Shown: positions 44,770 to 54,600, numbered from the stretch's first letter. The stretch: DNA of 64,000 nucleotides from Bacillus pumilus (GCF_009937765.1 NZ_CP047089.1:618272-682271); one strand, 5' to 3'. Translations and numbers: made by a program. Notes: a model not told the origin generated them from the letters alone.

Positions 44770-45075
44770 TTATTTCACCATTTTTAACAAGGCGTCTCTT
44801 CCAATGGTTCCAGCTGTAATGCCTAATGCTTCTGCAGCGTATGTCACAGATTCTAAAGGGGCATCAAGCAATTGCTCTATCGTTCTCACACCAACTGCTC
44901 TCCCTGCGATAATGCCTCTATCTGCAAGCTTTTCATTTAAGAGCCCGACATCCAGTGCACCGCACATAATATACCCATGTTCATTTGTCACTGCCATAAA
45001 ATTCGTCTTCGGCAGTTTGACGGTGACGGCTGTAAAGGAATGTCCATCAATATTAATAGGTGTTAAATTCACCAA
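44770..45075 (-). CDS. yunC: YunC protein (DUF1805)
   Basis: 101 aa. Opens MVNLTPINIDGHSFTAVTVK, then NEHGYIMCGALDVGLLNEKL and GIIAGRAVGVRTIEQLLDAPL, the DUF1805 signature. The compact alpha-beta fold is known from a structure; function unknown. Start is TTG 45075 or the next codon GTG 45072; AAGGGA lies just upstream. It lies next to yunD, as in B. subtilis. Confidence 0.88.
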   Translation of the reverse strand: MVNLTPINIDGHSFTAVTVKLPKTNFMAVTNEHGYIMCGALDVGLLNEKLADRGIIAGRAVGVRTIEQLLDAPLESVTYAAEALGITAGTIGRDALLKMVK

Positions 45076-45142
45076 ATCCCTTCACTCCTCTCATCACAAT
45101 CTATGTGACAAGAGGGCGAGTGTTGTTAGGCTAAAGCGGATT

Positions 45143-46516
45143 TCATGTGGCTTCCTTCAGACGCCAAGTAAGGACATCACGTAAAAATTCCGGCATGAAA
45201 TATTCAATGTGTTCATGGTCACGAATATGAGGAAATAGAGAGCCTAATGTATACATATCGACTGTGCCAATTGTATAGGAAGCATCTTTATTGATCAATT
45301 GATCATGCACAAAAACATCCTTCACCCGTTTGGTTTCGCCTTCTTCTACTGTATAAGTGAGGCCGCTATACAGCATTTTCCCCATCAGTTCCCCTCTAAA
45401 GCCAAAGCCCTTGATGCGCAGCTGTTCCATTTTTTCTTCACATGCACGCCGAACGGTTTCGATGAGCTGTTGACCGGTAAGCGTCACACGAATAGGGTTA
45501 ATGGGATGCGGGCAGATTCGGTGGACTTCTTCTCTTGTCACAATTCCCGCCTCTAATGAATCCAGCACCATTCCTGCATTCATCATGCCGATATCTACTC
45601 CGCACCAATCTTTAATGGCATCTGTTAAGATCTGCGGAAGCGGAGATTCATCAAACCACTTCGTTTCTAATCTTGACTCAATCTCTGTTACTTTTTCCTG
45701 CATGAGGGCTTTCGCTCTTCTCTCTGCTTGTTGTAAGGTAGTGATCGCTTCATCTGATTCACTGATCAGCTGGTCCACTGACTGCACCGTCGCTTTTTTC
45801 TCGATTAACTCTTTGCTCGCTGTATCAATAGTCACCTCGACACAGCCAATATAATGCCCATACTTTTCAGCGCATGCAAGCAGCACTCCATTGTCCATTT
45901 CACCCTGTTCTAACAAGTGATGCGTATGTGAACCTAGAATCATATCGATGTCAGGAAAATCACGGGCAACCTCCCGATCATGGAGAATACCTAGATGTGA
46001 TAAGAGCACAATGACATCCGCTTGTCCCTTCACTTCCTTCAACATGTCCCGTATGCTGTCAAACGGATCTGTAATCTCCCAGCCCAGCTTTTCATAGACA
46101 GGTGTATACGCAATGGTCACGCCTAAGAGACATATTTTCAGTCCATTTTCCATTTGGATCATATGATAAGGCTTTGCCCACGATGGCCTTTTGCCTTTCT
46201 CAAATAAATTAGACAGGATCACTGGAAATTGTGCATGCTCGTACAATTGATCGAGCTGATCATGAGGCAGCGTAATACCTTCATTATTCCCAATCGTGAC
46301 CCCATCATAGCCAAGTTGATTGAGAAGCTTGACGTTTACCTTTCCATAATCAGCTTCTGACACAAGGTTCACCCTGTCCATATGGTCGCCAATATCAAAC
46401 AAGAGCATCTGATCGTGAATTTGACGCTTTTCCTCAATATAAGCTGCGATTTTTGGCCAGTTCTCAAAGTGGCTGTGCAAGTCGTTTGTATGATATATCC
46501 ATAGCTTCTGCAGCAT
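45143..46516 (-). CDS. yunD: 5'-nucleotidase-family metallophosphoesterase YunD
   Basis: 457 aa. Calcineurin-like N-terminal domain with the dimetal motifs YHTNDLHSHF, FDIGDHMDR, IGNNE, LSHLG and GSHTHH, followed by a 5'-nucleotidase C-terminal domain from about residue 285. It resembles UshA but has no signal peptide, so it is probably cytoplasmic and may act on nucleotide monophosphates or related phosphoesters. RBS GGGAGAG lies 6-7 nt before the ATG. Confidence 0.92.
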   Translation of the reverse strand: MLQKLWIYHTNDLHSHFENWPKIAAYIEEKRQIHDQMLLFDIGDHMDRVNLVSEADYGKVNVKLLNQLGYDGVTIGNNEGITLPHDQLDQLYEHAQFPVILSNLFEKGKRPSWAKPYHMIQMENGLKICLLGVTIAYTPVYEKLGWEITDPFDSIRDMLKEVKGQADVIVLLSHLGILHDREVARDFPDIDMILGSHTHHLLEQGEMDNGVLLACAEKYGHYIGCVEVTIDTASKELIEKKATVQSVDQLISESDEAITTLQQAERRAKALMQEKVTEIESRLETKWFDESPLPQILTDAIKDWCGVDIGMMNAGMVLDSLEAGIVTREEVHRICPHPINPIRVTLTGQQLIETVRRACEEKMEQLRIKGFGFRGELMGKMLYSGLTYTVEEGETKRVKDVFVHDQLINKDASYTIGTVDMYTLGSLFPHIRDHEHIEYFMPEFLRDVLTWRLKEAT

Positions 46517-46579
46517 GTTGATCTCTCCCTCAAGTTGTCACTGAACCGTTTCATTCAGGTTGAAAGCCGCAGCTCTCAT

Positions 46580-47431
46580 TTAACTAAATAAATCTAACTG
46601 CTTCGGAGAAAGGCTTGAATACGTAATATCCAGCAAATCAATCATCTGCTGACCATTCGCCGCTGCATCTCCGCCGGAGTTATTATTAAACACGACATAG
46701 ACATCTTTTGATTGCTGATGCAGAATGTCGAGTTTCTTTTTCCACTCTTTTAATTCAGCTTCATTATATAAATATAAGTATCGCACTTCTCGCCAATTTT
46801 CATGATCTGCTGGGTGAAGCCAGCCCTGTTTATTTCTCCCGTGAAAACGAACCAATGTTTTATCACGGTGCGTAGCTTGTATGACGGGCGGAATGGAGCC
46901 TTCTCCCACTTGCGGCTCATCACAAACAGAATGAATCCATCCTTCTTTTTCCATAAAGGACAAGGTCTGCTCATAAAATTCATCTGAGAACCATGTGCGG
47001 TTACGGAATTCGAGGGCACATGGAATGTCACCCATCTTCTCTTTGCACCATCTTAAATAAAGGACGTGCTCTTTTTTGCAATCAAACCATGGTGGAAATT
47101 GAAACAGAACCATGGCTAGTTTCCCTTCACGAATCAGCGGAGTCAATGAAAGAATAAATGCGTCAAACATCTCTTCCTTTGAAGCAAACGGAATTTCGCC
47201 TCTCTGATGACCGGTCATCCCTTGATATGCCTTTACAACAAATTGAAAGGTATCTGGCGTATCCTTGATCCACTTTTCATGATTACGTTCAGGCTGAACG
47301 GCATAAAAGCTGGCATCCAGTTCCACAATGGGAAACGTAGACGAATAGTGAAACAGCTTTTGCGCGCTGCCGATTTTCGGCGGATAAAGACTGTCATGGT
47401 CACCCCAGCCAGTTAATCCGATATAAATCAT
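46580..47431 (-). CDS. yunF: DUF72 protein YunF
   Basis: 283 aa from ATG 47431 (GAGGTGA upstream). DUF72 TIM-barrel: IYIGLTGWGDHDSLYP, ELDASFYAVQPE, KFVVKAYQGMTGH-type block, CALEFRNRTWF and VFNNNSGGDAAANGQ. The family may be related to sugar-isomerase-type or endonuclease IV-like barrels; no function is proven. In B. subtilis yunE lies before it; yunE is absent here. Confidence 0.9.
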   Translation of the reverse strand: MIYIGLTGWGDHDSLYPPKIGSAQKLFHYSSTFPIVELDASFYAVQPERNHEKWIKDTPDTFQFVVKAYQGMTGHQRGEIPFASKEEMFDAFILSLTPLIREGKLAMVLFQFPPWFDCKKEHVLYLRWCKEKMGDIPCALEFRNRTWFSDEFYEQTLSFMEKEGWIHSVCDEPQVGEGSIPPVIQATHRDKTLVRFHGRNKQGWLHPADHENWREVRYLYLYNEAELKEWKKKLDILHQQSKDVYVVFNNNSGGDAAANGQQMIDLLDITYSSLSPKQLDLFS

Positions 47432-47743
47432 GTTTCTCACCTCTTGCCACTTTCATATATAGACGGCTTCCTCACATGAAAGCCTTTTTCTCTTGTCATA
47501 CCCATCTTTCTAAAAGAAATTCTTCTGTCTACAACATATCATATTTGCCGGTAATTCTGAATGAAGATGACTGATGGTGCGTGATTTTATCATGAGTTAT
47601 GTTTGTTTGTCATGTTAGTTGACAATATTCTATCTAAAATGATGTGAACTGATAACATACTATATATCAGAGAAATAAACAGTGATTGTCCATTTATTGA
47701 TTCATCTTCACCAAGAGCTTTAGTTTTCAATAAAGGAGACTTA
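47432..47743. other. Intergenic region between yunF and the PucR-type regulator
   Basis: About 310 bp, A+T-rich, no gene seen. TTGACA occurs at 47619-47624, but no good -10 follows at 16-18 bp. An activator- or alternative-sigma-dependent promoter for the regulator is possible. Confidence 0.4.
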
Positions 47744-48910
47744 GTGGATATGAACTTAGACGATAACCAATTTGAAACATTGCAAAAAATCGCTGAAAGG
47801 ATTCGCCACCCTGTCTATTTGTGTAACCAGCATGGGCGTCTTCTCTGCAACTCGCACATCACCAGCACGAGCCCAGATTGGATTCGCATTCTCCCCTTTT
47901 TCCAAAGCAGGACACCCCATTATTTTTCGATAATAGATACGAAGCAAACCTATTCTGTTTTTTCGATCGATCTAAACGCACAAACATATGAGTATGTGGT
48001 CATCCCATCGTTCTTTCTTCCGCTTGATGAAACACTGCAAGTCATCATTGAACAAGCAGTACACGGTATTTCGATTGCGCGAATGAGGCAATATACTGCC
48101 CAGCAAACGGCCAAGCGTGCCAGAAACGAAGGGTTTCGCAGATGGATAGAGGGTGCATCGTCTTCTCAGCGAGACGATGCACACATTGCGAAATCATTTG
48201 GATTAAATGTAGATAGCAGCTATCTATGTATGATCTGTCAGCTTGATCCGTATCATGAGAACACTCATTTTTTAGAGCAGCAACTGATGATAGAACAAGT
48301 CGTTGATCTGCTCGACAGCGCACTTCCACACTCTCCTTTCCCTTCCTTTTTATTCGTCAAAGGGGATATGGTCATTGTATTAATGGAAGAGACGGGCAAT
48401 TGGTCAGAGATGAGTGAAAAACTTCTTTCTTTTTTGAAACAAATGCAGATACTCGTTAGCATACAAGTGAATCACACCATTTCCTTTGGCGCGAGCTTGA
48501 CTAGTTGTCGCATTACCCATCTGTCTGAGGGCTACAGTGAAGCATTAGAAGCGCTTCAAGCCGGGCATCTCTCGGCACAGTCCGAATATATTCAGTTCTA
48601 CCAAGCAAAGGATGTGCCAGATTTATTAAAGCTTATTCCAAGAAAGGATTTAGTCACGTTTCACCAGATGCACCTTCACCCGTTATATGAAGCTGGTCAA
48701 AACCTCCTCCACACCATATCTGTCTATTTAGAAACGCATTGCCACATTTCAGAAACAGCGAAACGTTTGTCTATTCATCGCAACACGGTCATTTATCGAT
48801 TGGAAAAGTGTGAAGAGCTGCTTCGAATCAGCTTAAAAGACCCTGAAGCCACATTAAGGCTGCGTTTAGCATTACGTATTCAAATGCTTCTTTCCCCCCA
48901 TCCTGATTGA
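47744..48910 (+). CDS. PucR/CdaR-type transcriptional regulator
   Basis: 388 aa, GTG start with AAAGGAG 6-7 nt upstream. Two-thirds of the protein is a variable sensor region and CdaR-like fold. The C-terminal PucR helix-turn-helix is TAKRLSIHRNTVIYRLEKCEELL near residue 345. It is 64 nt upstream of, and codirectional with, the oxalate decarboxylase gene, so control of that gene in response to oxalate or acid is the simplest guess. It is a paralogue, not an orthologue, of AdeR at 13209. Confidence 0.85.
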   Translation: MDMNLDDNQFETLQKIAERIRHPVYLCNQHGRLLCNSHITSTSPDWIRILPFFQSRTPHYFSIIDTKQTYSVFSIDLNAQTYEYVVIPSFFLPLDETLQVIIEQAVHGISIARMRQYTAQQTAKRARNEGFRRWIEGASSSQRDDAHIAKSFGLNVDSSYLCMICQLDPYHENTHFLEQQLMIEQVVDLLDSALPHSPFPSFLFVKGDMVIVLMEETGNWSEMSEKLLSFLKQMQILVSIQVNHTISFGASLTSCRITHLSEGYSEALEALQAGHLSAQSEYIQFYQAKDVPDLLKLIPRKDLVTFHQMHLHPLYEAGQNLLHTISVYLETHCHISETAKRLSIHRNTVIYRLEKCEELLRISLKDPEATLRLRLALRIQMLLSPHPD

Positions 48911-48974
48911 ATGTTTTCTTCCGAAGCTTCATATAGTTTGGAGGAGAAAAGTGATACAAGAGGAGGGATAATCA

Positions 48975-50135
48975 ATGGATGATGAGCTGCGTCACATCCC
49001 GCAGCCAATTCGAGAGGATGGTGCAGGTGCAACCGATATAGGCCCGCGGGACGTCCTTCGAGATATCGAGAACCCGGATATGCTTGTTCCACCTAAAACA
49101 GATGCCGGAACCATTCCCAACTTAAAATTTTCATATTCCGATACACATATGCATTTGAATCATGGCGGCTGGTCAAGAGAAATTACGAAGCGAGAGCTAC
49201 CTGTTTCCACAACGATTGCAGGTGTCAACATGCGGCTGACTCGGGGCGGAGTACGAGAGCTTCATTGGCACAAGCAGGCTGAATGGGCGTATATGATTTT
49301 AGGGAAAGCCCGCATCACCTCTGTAGATGCAGAAGGGCGAAATATGATCGCTGATGTAGCAGAAGGAGATTTATGGTATTTCCCCCCAGGTATTCCGCAC
49401 TCCATTCAAGGACTTGAGAACGGGTGTGAATTTCTTTTAGTCTTTGATGATGGTGCTTTTTCTGAATTTGATACGTTCACCATCACAGACTGGTTTGCCC
49501 ATACACCGAAACACATTCTCTCCGAAAATTTTGGCGTTCCTGAGAAGCTGTTTGACCATATTCCGAATAAACAGCGCTACATGTTTCAAGGCTCTTCGCC
49601 AGCATCATTAGAAAGCCAAGCGGTATCTGATCCATACGGAAGCATCGAGCCGCCATTTACGTACCAGCTGCTTCGCCAAAAACCGCTGACGACCTCTGGG
49701 GGAACTGTCCGTATTGTCGATTCACGAAACTTCCCTGTTTCAAAAACCATTGCAGCTGCGCTTGTTGAAGTAAAGCCTGGCGGCATGAGAGAAATGCACT
49801 GGCACCCTAATAATGATGAGTGGCAATACTATTTAACCGGTACAGCCAAAATGACGGTCTTTGGAGCCGGGGGCACTGCCCGCACCTTTAATTATAGAGC
49901 AGGTGATGTTGGATATGTTCCCTTTGGTATGGGACATTACATCCAAAATACCGGTCAAACGAGCCTTTGGTTTTTAGAAATGTTTAAAAGTGATCGCTTT
50001 GCAGATATTTCGTTGAATCAGTGGATGGCCTTAACTCCTCATCAATTAGTGAAAGAGCATTTGCATGTAGATGATGCCATGATTCGTGCGCTTCATAAAG
50101 AAAAATCACCTGTCGTGACATATAAAAGGTCATGA
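48975..50135 (+). CDS. Oxalate decarboxylase (bicupin, OxdC/OxdD type)
   Basis: 386 aa, ATG after GAGGAGGG. Converts oxalate to formate and CO2 with Mn. Both cupins keep the metal ligands: first HWH...E in [14 protein letters not shown] and His in PPGIPHSI; second HWH...E in [15 protein letters not shown] and His in GMGHYIQ. The preceding Arg of each cupin (VRELHWH, MREMHWH) and the second-cupin Glu of LWFLEMF are present. The lid over the first site reads S-E-F-D-T-F instead of the OxdC S-E-N-S-T-F; the key Glu is kept. No signal peptide, so cytoplasmic. Closest named homologues are oxdC and oxdD. Confidence 0.93.
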   Translation: MDDELRHIPQPIREDGAGATDIGPRDVLRDIENPDMLVPPKTDAGTIPNLKFSYSDTHMHLNHGGWSREITKRELPVSTTIAGVNMRLTRGGVRELHWHKQAEWAYMILGKARITSVDAEGRNMIADVAEGDLWYFPPGIPHSIQGLENGCEFLLVFDDGAFSEFDTFTITDWFAHTPKHILSENFGVPEKLFDHIPNKQRYMFQGSSPASLESQAVSDPYGSIEPPFTYQLLRQKPLTTSGGTVRIVDSRNFPVSKTIAAALVEVKPGGMREMHWHPNNDEWQYYLTGTAKMTVFGAGGTARTFNYRAGDVGYVPFGMGHYIQNTGQTSLWFLEMFKSDRFADISLNQWMALTPHQLVKEHLHVDDAMIRALHKEKSPVVTYKRS

Positions 50136-50139
50136 ACAT

Positions 50140-50176
50140 AAAAAAACCGATCCATCTGTGCTGATCGGTTTTTTGA
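50140..50176. terminator. Terminator between oxalate decarboxylase and MFS transporter genes
   Basis: AAAAAACCGATC, 10-nt loop, GATCGGTTTTTT; usable in both directions. Confidence 0.9.
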
Positions 50177-50186
50177 TAATTAAATT

Positions 50187-51377
50187 TTAGGAAATCACAG
50201 AACGCTGCTGCACTTTTTTCCCCCACACGATGGATGCAATGAAGCTTATGCACAGCACTAGTGTTCCAAGCATAAAAGGAAACTCAATATTCACATCAAA
50301 TAAAATCCCCGCAAGGCTCGGTCCAACAATATTGGCAAGGCTCATAAAGGACGTATTGAGACCGCCTGCTACTCCTTGCTGATTACCTGCCATTTTCGAC
50401 AGCAATGTATTGAGGGCTGGACGAACAAATGATGTGGCCGACAAAAATAAAATAGAGCCTGCAAAGATTAGCCAAAAGGACGGCGCAATCCGGCAAACGA
50501 TGAGCATTAAAGCCGCACCTAGCAGTGCATAACGTACGACGCGCATTTCACCAAATCGTTTCACAAAAGCATTCACCAACGCACCTTGGACAAGCACGCC
50601 AGCAAGGCCCGCAACCGTAATCACAAACGCAATATCTTTCGGTGTAAATCCATGTTTTTGGTCTACATATAAGCCGAAAATCGATTCAAAGTGAATGATG
50701 CCAAAATTGAGGACAAACGCCAATATAAACAAAAAACCGTAGGATGTCTTTAAAGCTTGCATCATTTGTACAAACGGGTTGAAATGAATGTCTTTGTTTA
50801 GCCGCGCCTCCTCCTGCTTTTCCTTTGTTAATGTTTCAGGTAAGAACAGGATGGACAATAGGGTAGAAAGAGCGGCAAAGGAACCTGCGATGAGAAAAGG
50901 AAAAGCAATCCCATACTCCACCAAATAGCCGCCTACGCCAGGTCCAATGACAAAGCCTAACGTCATCGCTGCACTAAATAGCCCCATTCCTTTCCCTCGA
51001 TCTTTCTCACTTGTGATATCAGCGATGTATGCAAACATGGCTGGCATGAGTAAAGCTCCGGCAGCACCGCCTAAAAATCGAGACACAAACAGCATCCAAA
51101 GCTGATCAGCAAATGCAAAAATAAACTGGGCAATTGTAAAGCCTGCGATCCCAGCAATGATCAATTTTCTACGTCCAAATCGATCGGTCAGTGCGCCTGC
51201 GACCGGTGATAAAGCAAATTGCGTAAGACCTGTTGCAGCGACAAGAAAACCGAGTGTTTTTCCTGTTGCGCCAAAAGCTTCAATGTAACTTGGCATGACA
51301 GGGACAATAAGGCCAAAGCCAAGCATGGCAATAAAAATATTGAGCATTAAAATATATAATCTGCCCATTTTCTTCAT
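50187..51377 (-). CDS. MFS drug exporter, Bmr/NorA type
   Basis: 396 aa with about twelve hydrophobic helices. It has the DHA1 family motif GALTDRFGRRKLII after helix 2, motif C GFVIGPGVGGYLVE in helix 5, and FVRPALNTLLSKMAGNQQGVAGGLN. These define proton-driven multidrug exporters such as Bmr, Blt and NorA. Substrates cannot be read from sequence. RBS GAGG lies 9 nt before the ATG. No MarR/MerR-type regulator is adjacent. Confidence 0.88.
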   Translation of the reverse strand: MKKMGRLYILMLNIFIAMLGFGLIVPVMPSYIEAFGATGKTLGFLVAATGLTQFALSPVAGALTDRFGRRKLIIAGIAGFTIAQFIFAFADQLWMLFVSRFLGGAAGALLMPAMFAYIADITSEKDRGKGMGLFSAAMTLGFVIGPGVGGYLVEYGIAFPFLIAGSFAALSTLLSILFLPETLTKEKQEEARLNKDIHFNPFVQMMQALKTSYGFLFILAFVLNFGIIHFESIFGLYVDQKHGFTPKDIAFVITVAGLAGVLVQGALVNAFVKRFGEMRVVRYALLGAALMLIVCRIAPSFWLIFAGSILFLSATSFVRPALNTLLSKMAGNQQGVAGGLNTSFMSLANIVGPSLAGILFDVNIEFPFMLGTLVLCISFIASIVWGKKVQQRSVIS

Positions 51378-51499
51378 ATCAAAAAACCTCTTTCTGCTAA
51401 ATAAATGAAAATGATGACAAAAATGATCAGAACTTCTTCAGTATAGCGATATCACTATCTATAAGTCTAGTTTTTCAAAATTTAGTTTTCTTTTCCAAA

Positions 51500-51532
51500 T
51501 AAAAAAATACCCGCAAATAGCGAGTATTCTTA
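51500..51532 (-). terminator. Terminator of pucG
   Basis: Minus strand AATACTCGC, TATTT loop, GCGGGTATT, then TTTTT; one mismatch in the stem. Confidence 0.8.
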
Positions 51533-51537
51533 TGACA

Positions 51538-52773
51538 TTATTCACCTTGTTCATAGATAGAAAGAGCCGCCTGAAGCCCTGCGCCGCAATGGATGGATGC
51601 ACCGTGTTTGATTAGAATTGCTTCTAGCCCTGCTAACACAAAAAGCACATTTTCTTTTCTGCAACTATAGCCCATTGTGCCAATTCTCCATATACGTCCA
51701 GCTAGCGGTCCAAAGGAGCTGGCAATTTCAATGCCAAAATGCTTAAGCAGATCGGAACGTACCGCCTCTCCATCTATACCACTTGGAATCTCAATACATG
51801 TCACAACTGGCATTTTACAATGTGGATCACCGAACAATTCAAGTCCCATCGCTTCAAGGCCTTTCATCAAGGCTTTCTCGTGATATGCATGCCTTTTGAA
51901 ACGCTCAGACAGACCTTCTTCCAACACAACACGAACCCCTTCACGAAGTGCATAGAGCATTGTTGTCGCTTCTGTATGGTGATTTAATCGCCTAGGGCTC
52001 CAATAATCCTGAAGCTGGCTAAGGTCAAAGTAATTGCTTTTGATTGGAGAAATATCCATTTGCTCCTGCAATTCATCCTGTGTTGCAATTCCCTTTTCCA
52101 CTTTCTTTCTCGATTCAACGACAGCTGCCACCCGGTCATTATACGTGATAGGAGACATACCTGATGGAACCGACAAGCACTTCTGCGTACCGCCAATCGC
52201 TGCATCAATCTTCCATTCGTCCACTTTTACCTCGGCCCCGCCAATGGTTGCTACAGCGTCTACTATGAACAACGCATCCAGTTCTCGGCACGCTTCACCA
52301 ATTTGCTCAAGCGGCTGCAATCGTCCTGTGGATGTTTCACCATGGACCATCGCAACGATTTTAGGTCTCACCTGTTTCATTTCCTGAATGATATCACTAG
52401 GGTCAAAAACCGTTCCCCATTCACATTCCATTGTATGTACATCAGCCCCATAACGCTGTCCTATTTCAATGAGAAGATGACCGAACCGGCCAAAGACAGG
52501 CACAAGCATCGAATCACCCGGCTCAATGACACTGGCAAGTACAGCTTCTAGCCCTGAACGAGATGTGCCGTCAATCGGAAAAGCCCATTCATTTTCTGTT
52601 TGGAAAAGGGATCGCAATAAGGTCATCGTCTCATTCATGATCTGTGTAAATGCTGGATCAAATTGACCGAGAATAGGCGTACTCATTACACGGAGCACCC
52701 TTGGATCTACTTCAACAGGTCCTGGTGTCATAATTGTTCTTGAAGGTATTTGCAGTTCTTTCACGTTATCCAT
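51538..52773 (-). CDS. pucG: (S)-Ureidoglycine-glyoxylate aminotransferase PucG
   Basis: 411 aa. PLP aminotransferase of the serine-glyoxylate class; in B. subtilis it moves the amino group of (S)-ureidoglycine to glyoxylate in purine (allantoin) breakdown. Conserved features: MTPGPVEVDPRVLR, GTSRSGLEAVLASVIEPGD, HGETSTG, DAVATIGG and the PLP lysine in GGTQKCLSVPSG. The ATG at 52773 has AAGGGAAAGG close by; an ATG 18 nt earlier is possible. No other puc genes lie here. Confidence 0.9.
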   Translation of the reverse strand: MDNVKELQIPSRTIMTPGPVEVDPRVLRVMSTPILGQFDPAFTQIMNETMTLLRSLFQTENEWAFPIDGTSRSGLEAVLASVIEPGDSMLVPVFGRFGHLLIEIGQRYGADVHTMECEWGTVFDPSDIIQEMKQVRPKIVAMVHGETSTGRLQPLEQIGEACRELDALFIVDAVATIGGAEVKVDEWKIDAAIGGTQKCLSVPSGMSPITYNDRVAAVVESRKKVEKGIATQDELQEQMDISPIKSNYFDLSQLQDYWSPRRLNHHTEATTMLYALREGVRVVLEEGLSERFKRHAYHEKALMKGLEAMGLELFGDPHCKMPVVTCIEIPSGIDGEAVRSDLLKHFGIEIASSFGPLAGRIWRIGTMGYSCRKENVLFVLAGLEAILIKHGASIHCGAGLQAALSIYEQGE

Positions 52774-52942
52774 CCTTTCCCTTGCTGTCATCCTATATGC
52801 CCACTTATACCGTAATGCTGATAAAATAGCAATCTCTTTTCCTACGAATTTATTACATAAAATTTACGATAAATCCATTTATTTCTTTCTGACAATATGA
52901 TAGAAATAAAGAGAATACATTCCCTATCAAGGAGGAAATCGA

Positions 52943-53821
52943 ATGAAGAGAACCATATTTGGAACTGTCGCTGCCGGTATCATGATATTCGGTACGTTAG
53001 CCGCCCCGCTACCGCAAGCTGCGAATGCTCAAAACTTTACTCTGAATGAACCGAGCCAAACGATCACATTTTCCCCGTTACAGCTTCAAAACGAAACATC
53101 TGCACAACAAGCGAAAACTACCGCTTCAAGTCAAATCGATTCCTATTATCAATCTGCTAATGGCAAATCAGGACCCGCTCTCAAGAAAGCTTTACACGAT
53201 ATTATTGATGATCATAAGCAGCTATCCTACAGCCAGGTTTGGGATGCCTTAAAGAAAACGGATGAAGATCCAAAAAATCCAAACAACGTGCTCTTACTCT
53301 ATAGCGGTGTCTCTCGCTCAAAGCAATCAAATGGCGGTAATGTCGGCCAGTGGAACCGGGAGCATGTGTGGGCTAAGTCACACGGAAATTTTGGGACAAG
53401 CCAAGGCCCAGGTACAGACCTCCATCATCTGCGGGCAACAGACGTACAAACGAATAGCACTCGTGGAAATTTAGATTTTGATATGGGCGGAAATGAATAC
53501 AAGGGAGCACCAGGCAATTTCTACGATAGCGACTCATTCGAACCTCATAGCCGGGTGAAAGGGGATGTGGCAAGAATGCTCTTTTATATGGCGGTGCGAT
53601 ACGAAGGTGATGACCGCTTTCCTGATTTAGAATTAAACGACAAAGTGAATAACGGCAGCGCCCCTCTTCACGGTAAAATGTCCATACTTCTCAAGTGGCA
53701 CAAACAAGACCCTGTCGATCAAATCGAACGGAACCGCAACGAGATCATTTATCAAAACTACCAGAACAACCGCAATCCCTTTATCGATCACCCAGAATGG
53801 GCAAGTGAGATTTGGGAATAA
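52943..53821 (+). CDS. bsn: Extracellular nonspecific ribonuclease/nuclease Bsn (YurI)
   Basis: 292 aa. A signal peptide lies at residues 1-29 (IFGTVAAGIMIFGTLAAPLP, cleavage near NAQNF). The mature enzyme belongs to the endonuclease I family; the core motif QWNREHVWAKSHGNFG with catalytic His and the LHHLRATD block are intact. In B. subtilis Bsn is a secreted RNase giving 5'-phosphorylated oligonucleotides, and is also the neighbour of the puc genes. RBS AAGGAGG precedes the ATG. A strong terminator follows. Confidence 0.94.
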   Translation: MKRTIFGTVAAGIMIFGTLAAPLPQAANAQNFTLNEPSQTITFSPLQLQNETSAQQAKTTASSQIDSYYQSANGKSGPALKKALHDIIDDHKQLSYSQVWDALKKTDEDPKNPNNVLLLYSGVSRSKQSNGGNVGQWNREHVWAKSHGNFGTSQGPGTDLHHLRATDVQTNSTRGNLDFDMGGNEYKGAPGNFYDSDSFEPHSRVKGDVARMLFYMAVRYEGDDRFPDLELNDKVNNGSAPLHGKMSILLKWHKQDPVDQIERNRNEIIYQNYQNNRNPFIDHPEWASEIWE

Positions 53822-53863
53822 AAAGAAAGGCACTGCTACGAACAGGCAGTGCCTTTCTTTTTA
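53822..53863. terminator. Bidirectional terminator between bsn and the FhuF-like gene
   Basis: AAAGAAAGGCACTGC, 9-nt loop, GCAGTGCCTTTCTTT: a 13-15-bp stem with T-rich tails. Confidence 0.93.
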
Positions 53864-54579
53864 TCAAGCGGACAGACAAGACAATAATCGAGACTCTCCG
53901 ATTTTTTCTCGAGCTTATAATACATACAGCAAGTCTTTCGATTGGATGTTTCTAGTAAACTGTCATCTAAGTTTAAGCTGTGATGAAATGGATTTTGTTT
54001 TGCTCCGAATACATCACCCGCTGCTTGCTTCAGATACAGATAGTCCTCTCGCACGCGCTGCTTCACCGCAAGGTCTTCAGCCTCCCGCATCATGCTACGA
54101 TAAAGAGAATTGATACGAACTGCTACATTCTCCCACAAAATAGTGTATGGAAGTCTTGACGTGCGCTTCAGTACATCTAAAAGAGGTGTAACACACTCCG
54201 TAAACAGCGCATGTACAACCTGCTCTCTCCATTCATTCCGATCTCCTTCTAATGGAACAAACGAACATAATGACTCATCAATTTCGATTTTCCGATCCTC
54301 TCTAAAGACACATGCTTCTGGTGGAAATTGATAGACAACGTCATACAGCGTCATCATGTACAAAGAGGAACTGACCGCTAAGTAGGCATAACGCTTTGAA
54401 AACATCGACGCTGCTACAGCTACATTCGGTGCATGCATCGCTTCTTTTTCAGCTTCTAATAAACGCAGGACAGATGCTTCTGAAAAAAGCGCAGCAAGTG
54501 TGCGATCAGATGTCATTGGTCCATTTGTGATGTGTACGCCGAAATCAAGTAATTCTCTCTCCACCCACTCTGGCCTCAT
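53836..54579 (-). CDS. FhuF-like siderophore-iron reductase
   Basis: 247 aa. The C-terminus carries the cysteine set C-C-M-Y-Y ... Y-C-L-V-C-P of FhuF-type [2Fe-2S] ferric reductases; here 14 residues separate the CC and CxxC pairs, against 10 in E. coli FhuF. The rest is helical. It reduces iron in imported ferric siderophores so the metal is released. It lies 21 nt after the second permease gene, with GGAGG before its ATG, so it is the last gene of the Fur-controlled operon. Confidence 0.85.
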   Translation of the reverse strand: MRPEWVERELLDFGVHITNGPMTSDRTLAALFSEASVLRLLEAEKEAMHAPNVAVAASMFSKRYAYLAVSSSLYMMTLYDVVYQFPPEACVFREDRKIEIDESLCSFVPLEGDRNEWREQVVHALFTECVTPLLDVLKRTSRLPYTILWENVAVRINSLYRSMMREAEDLAVKQRVREDYLYLKQAAGDVFGAKQNPFHHSLNLDDSLLETSNRKTCCMYYKLEKKSESLDYCLVCPLDKKKGTACS

Positions 54580-54600
54580 ATCAAAACCTCCATCTTCTGT

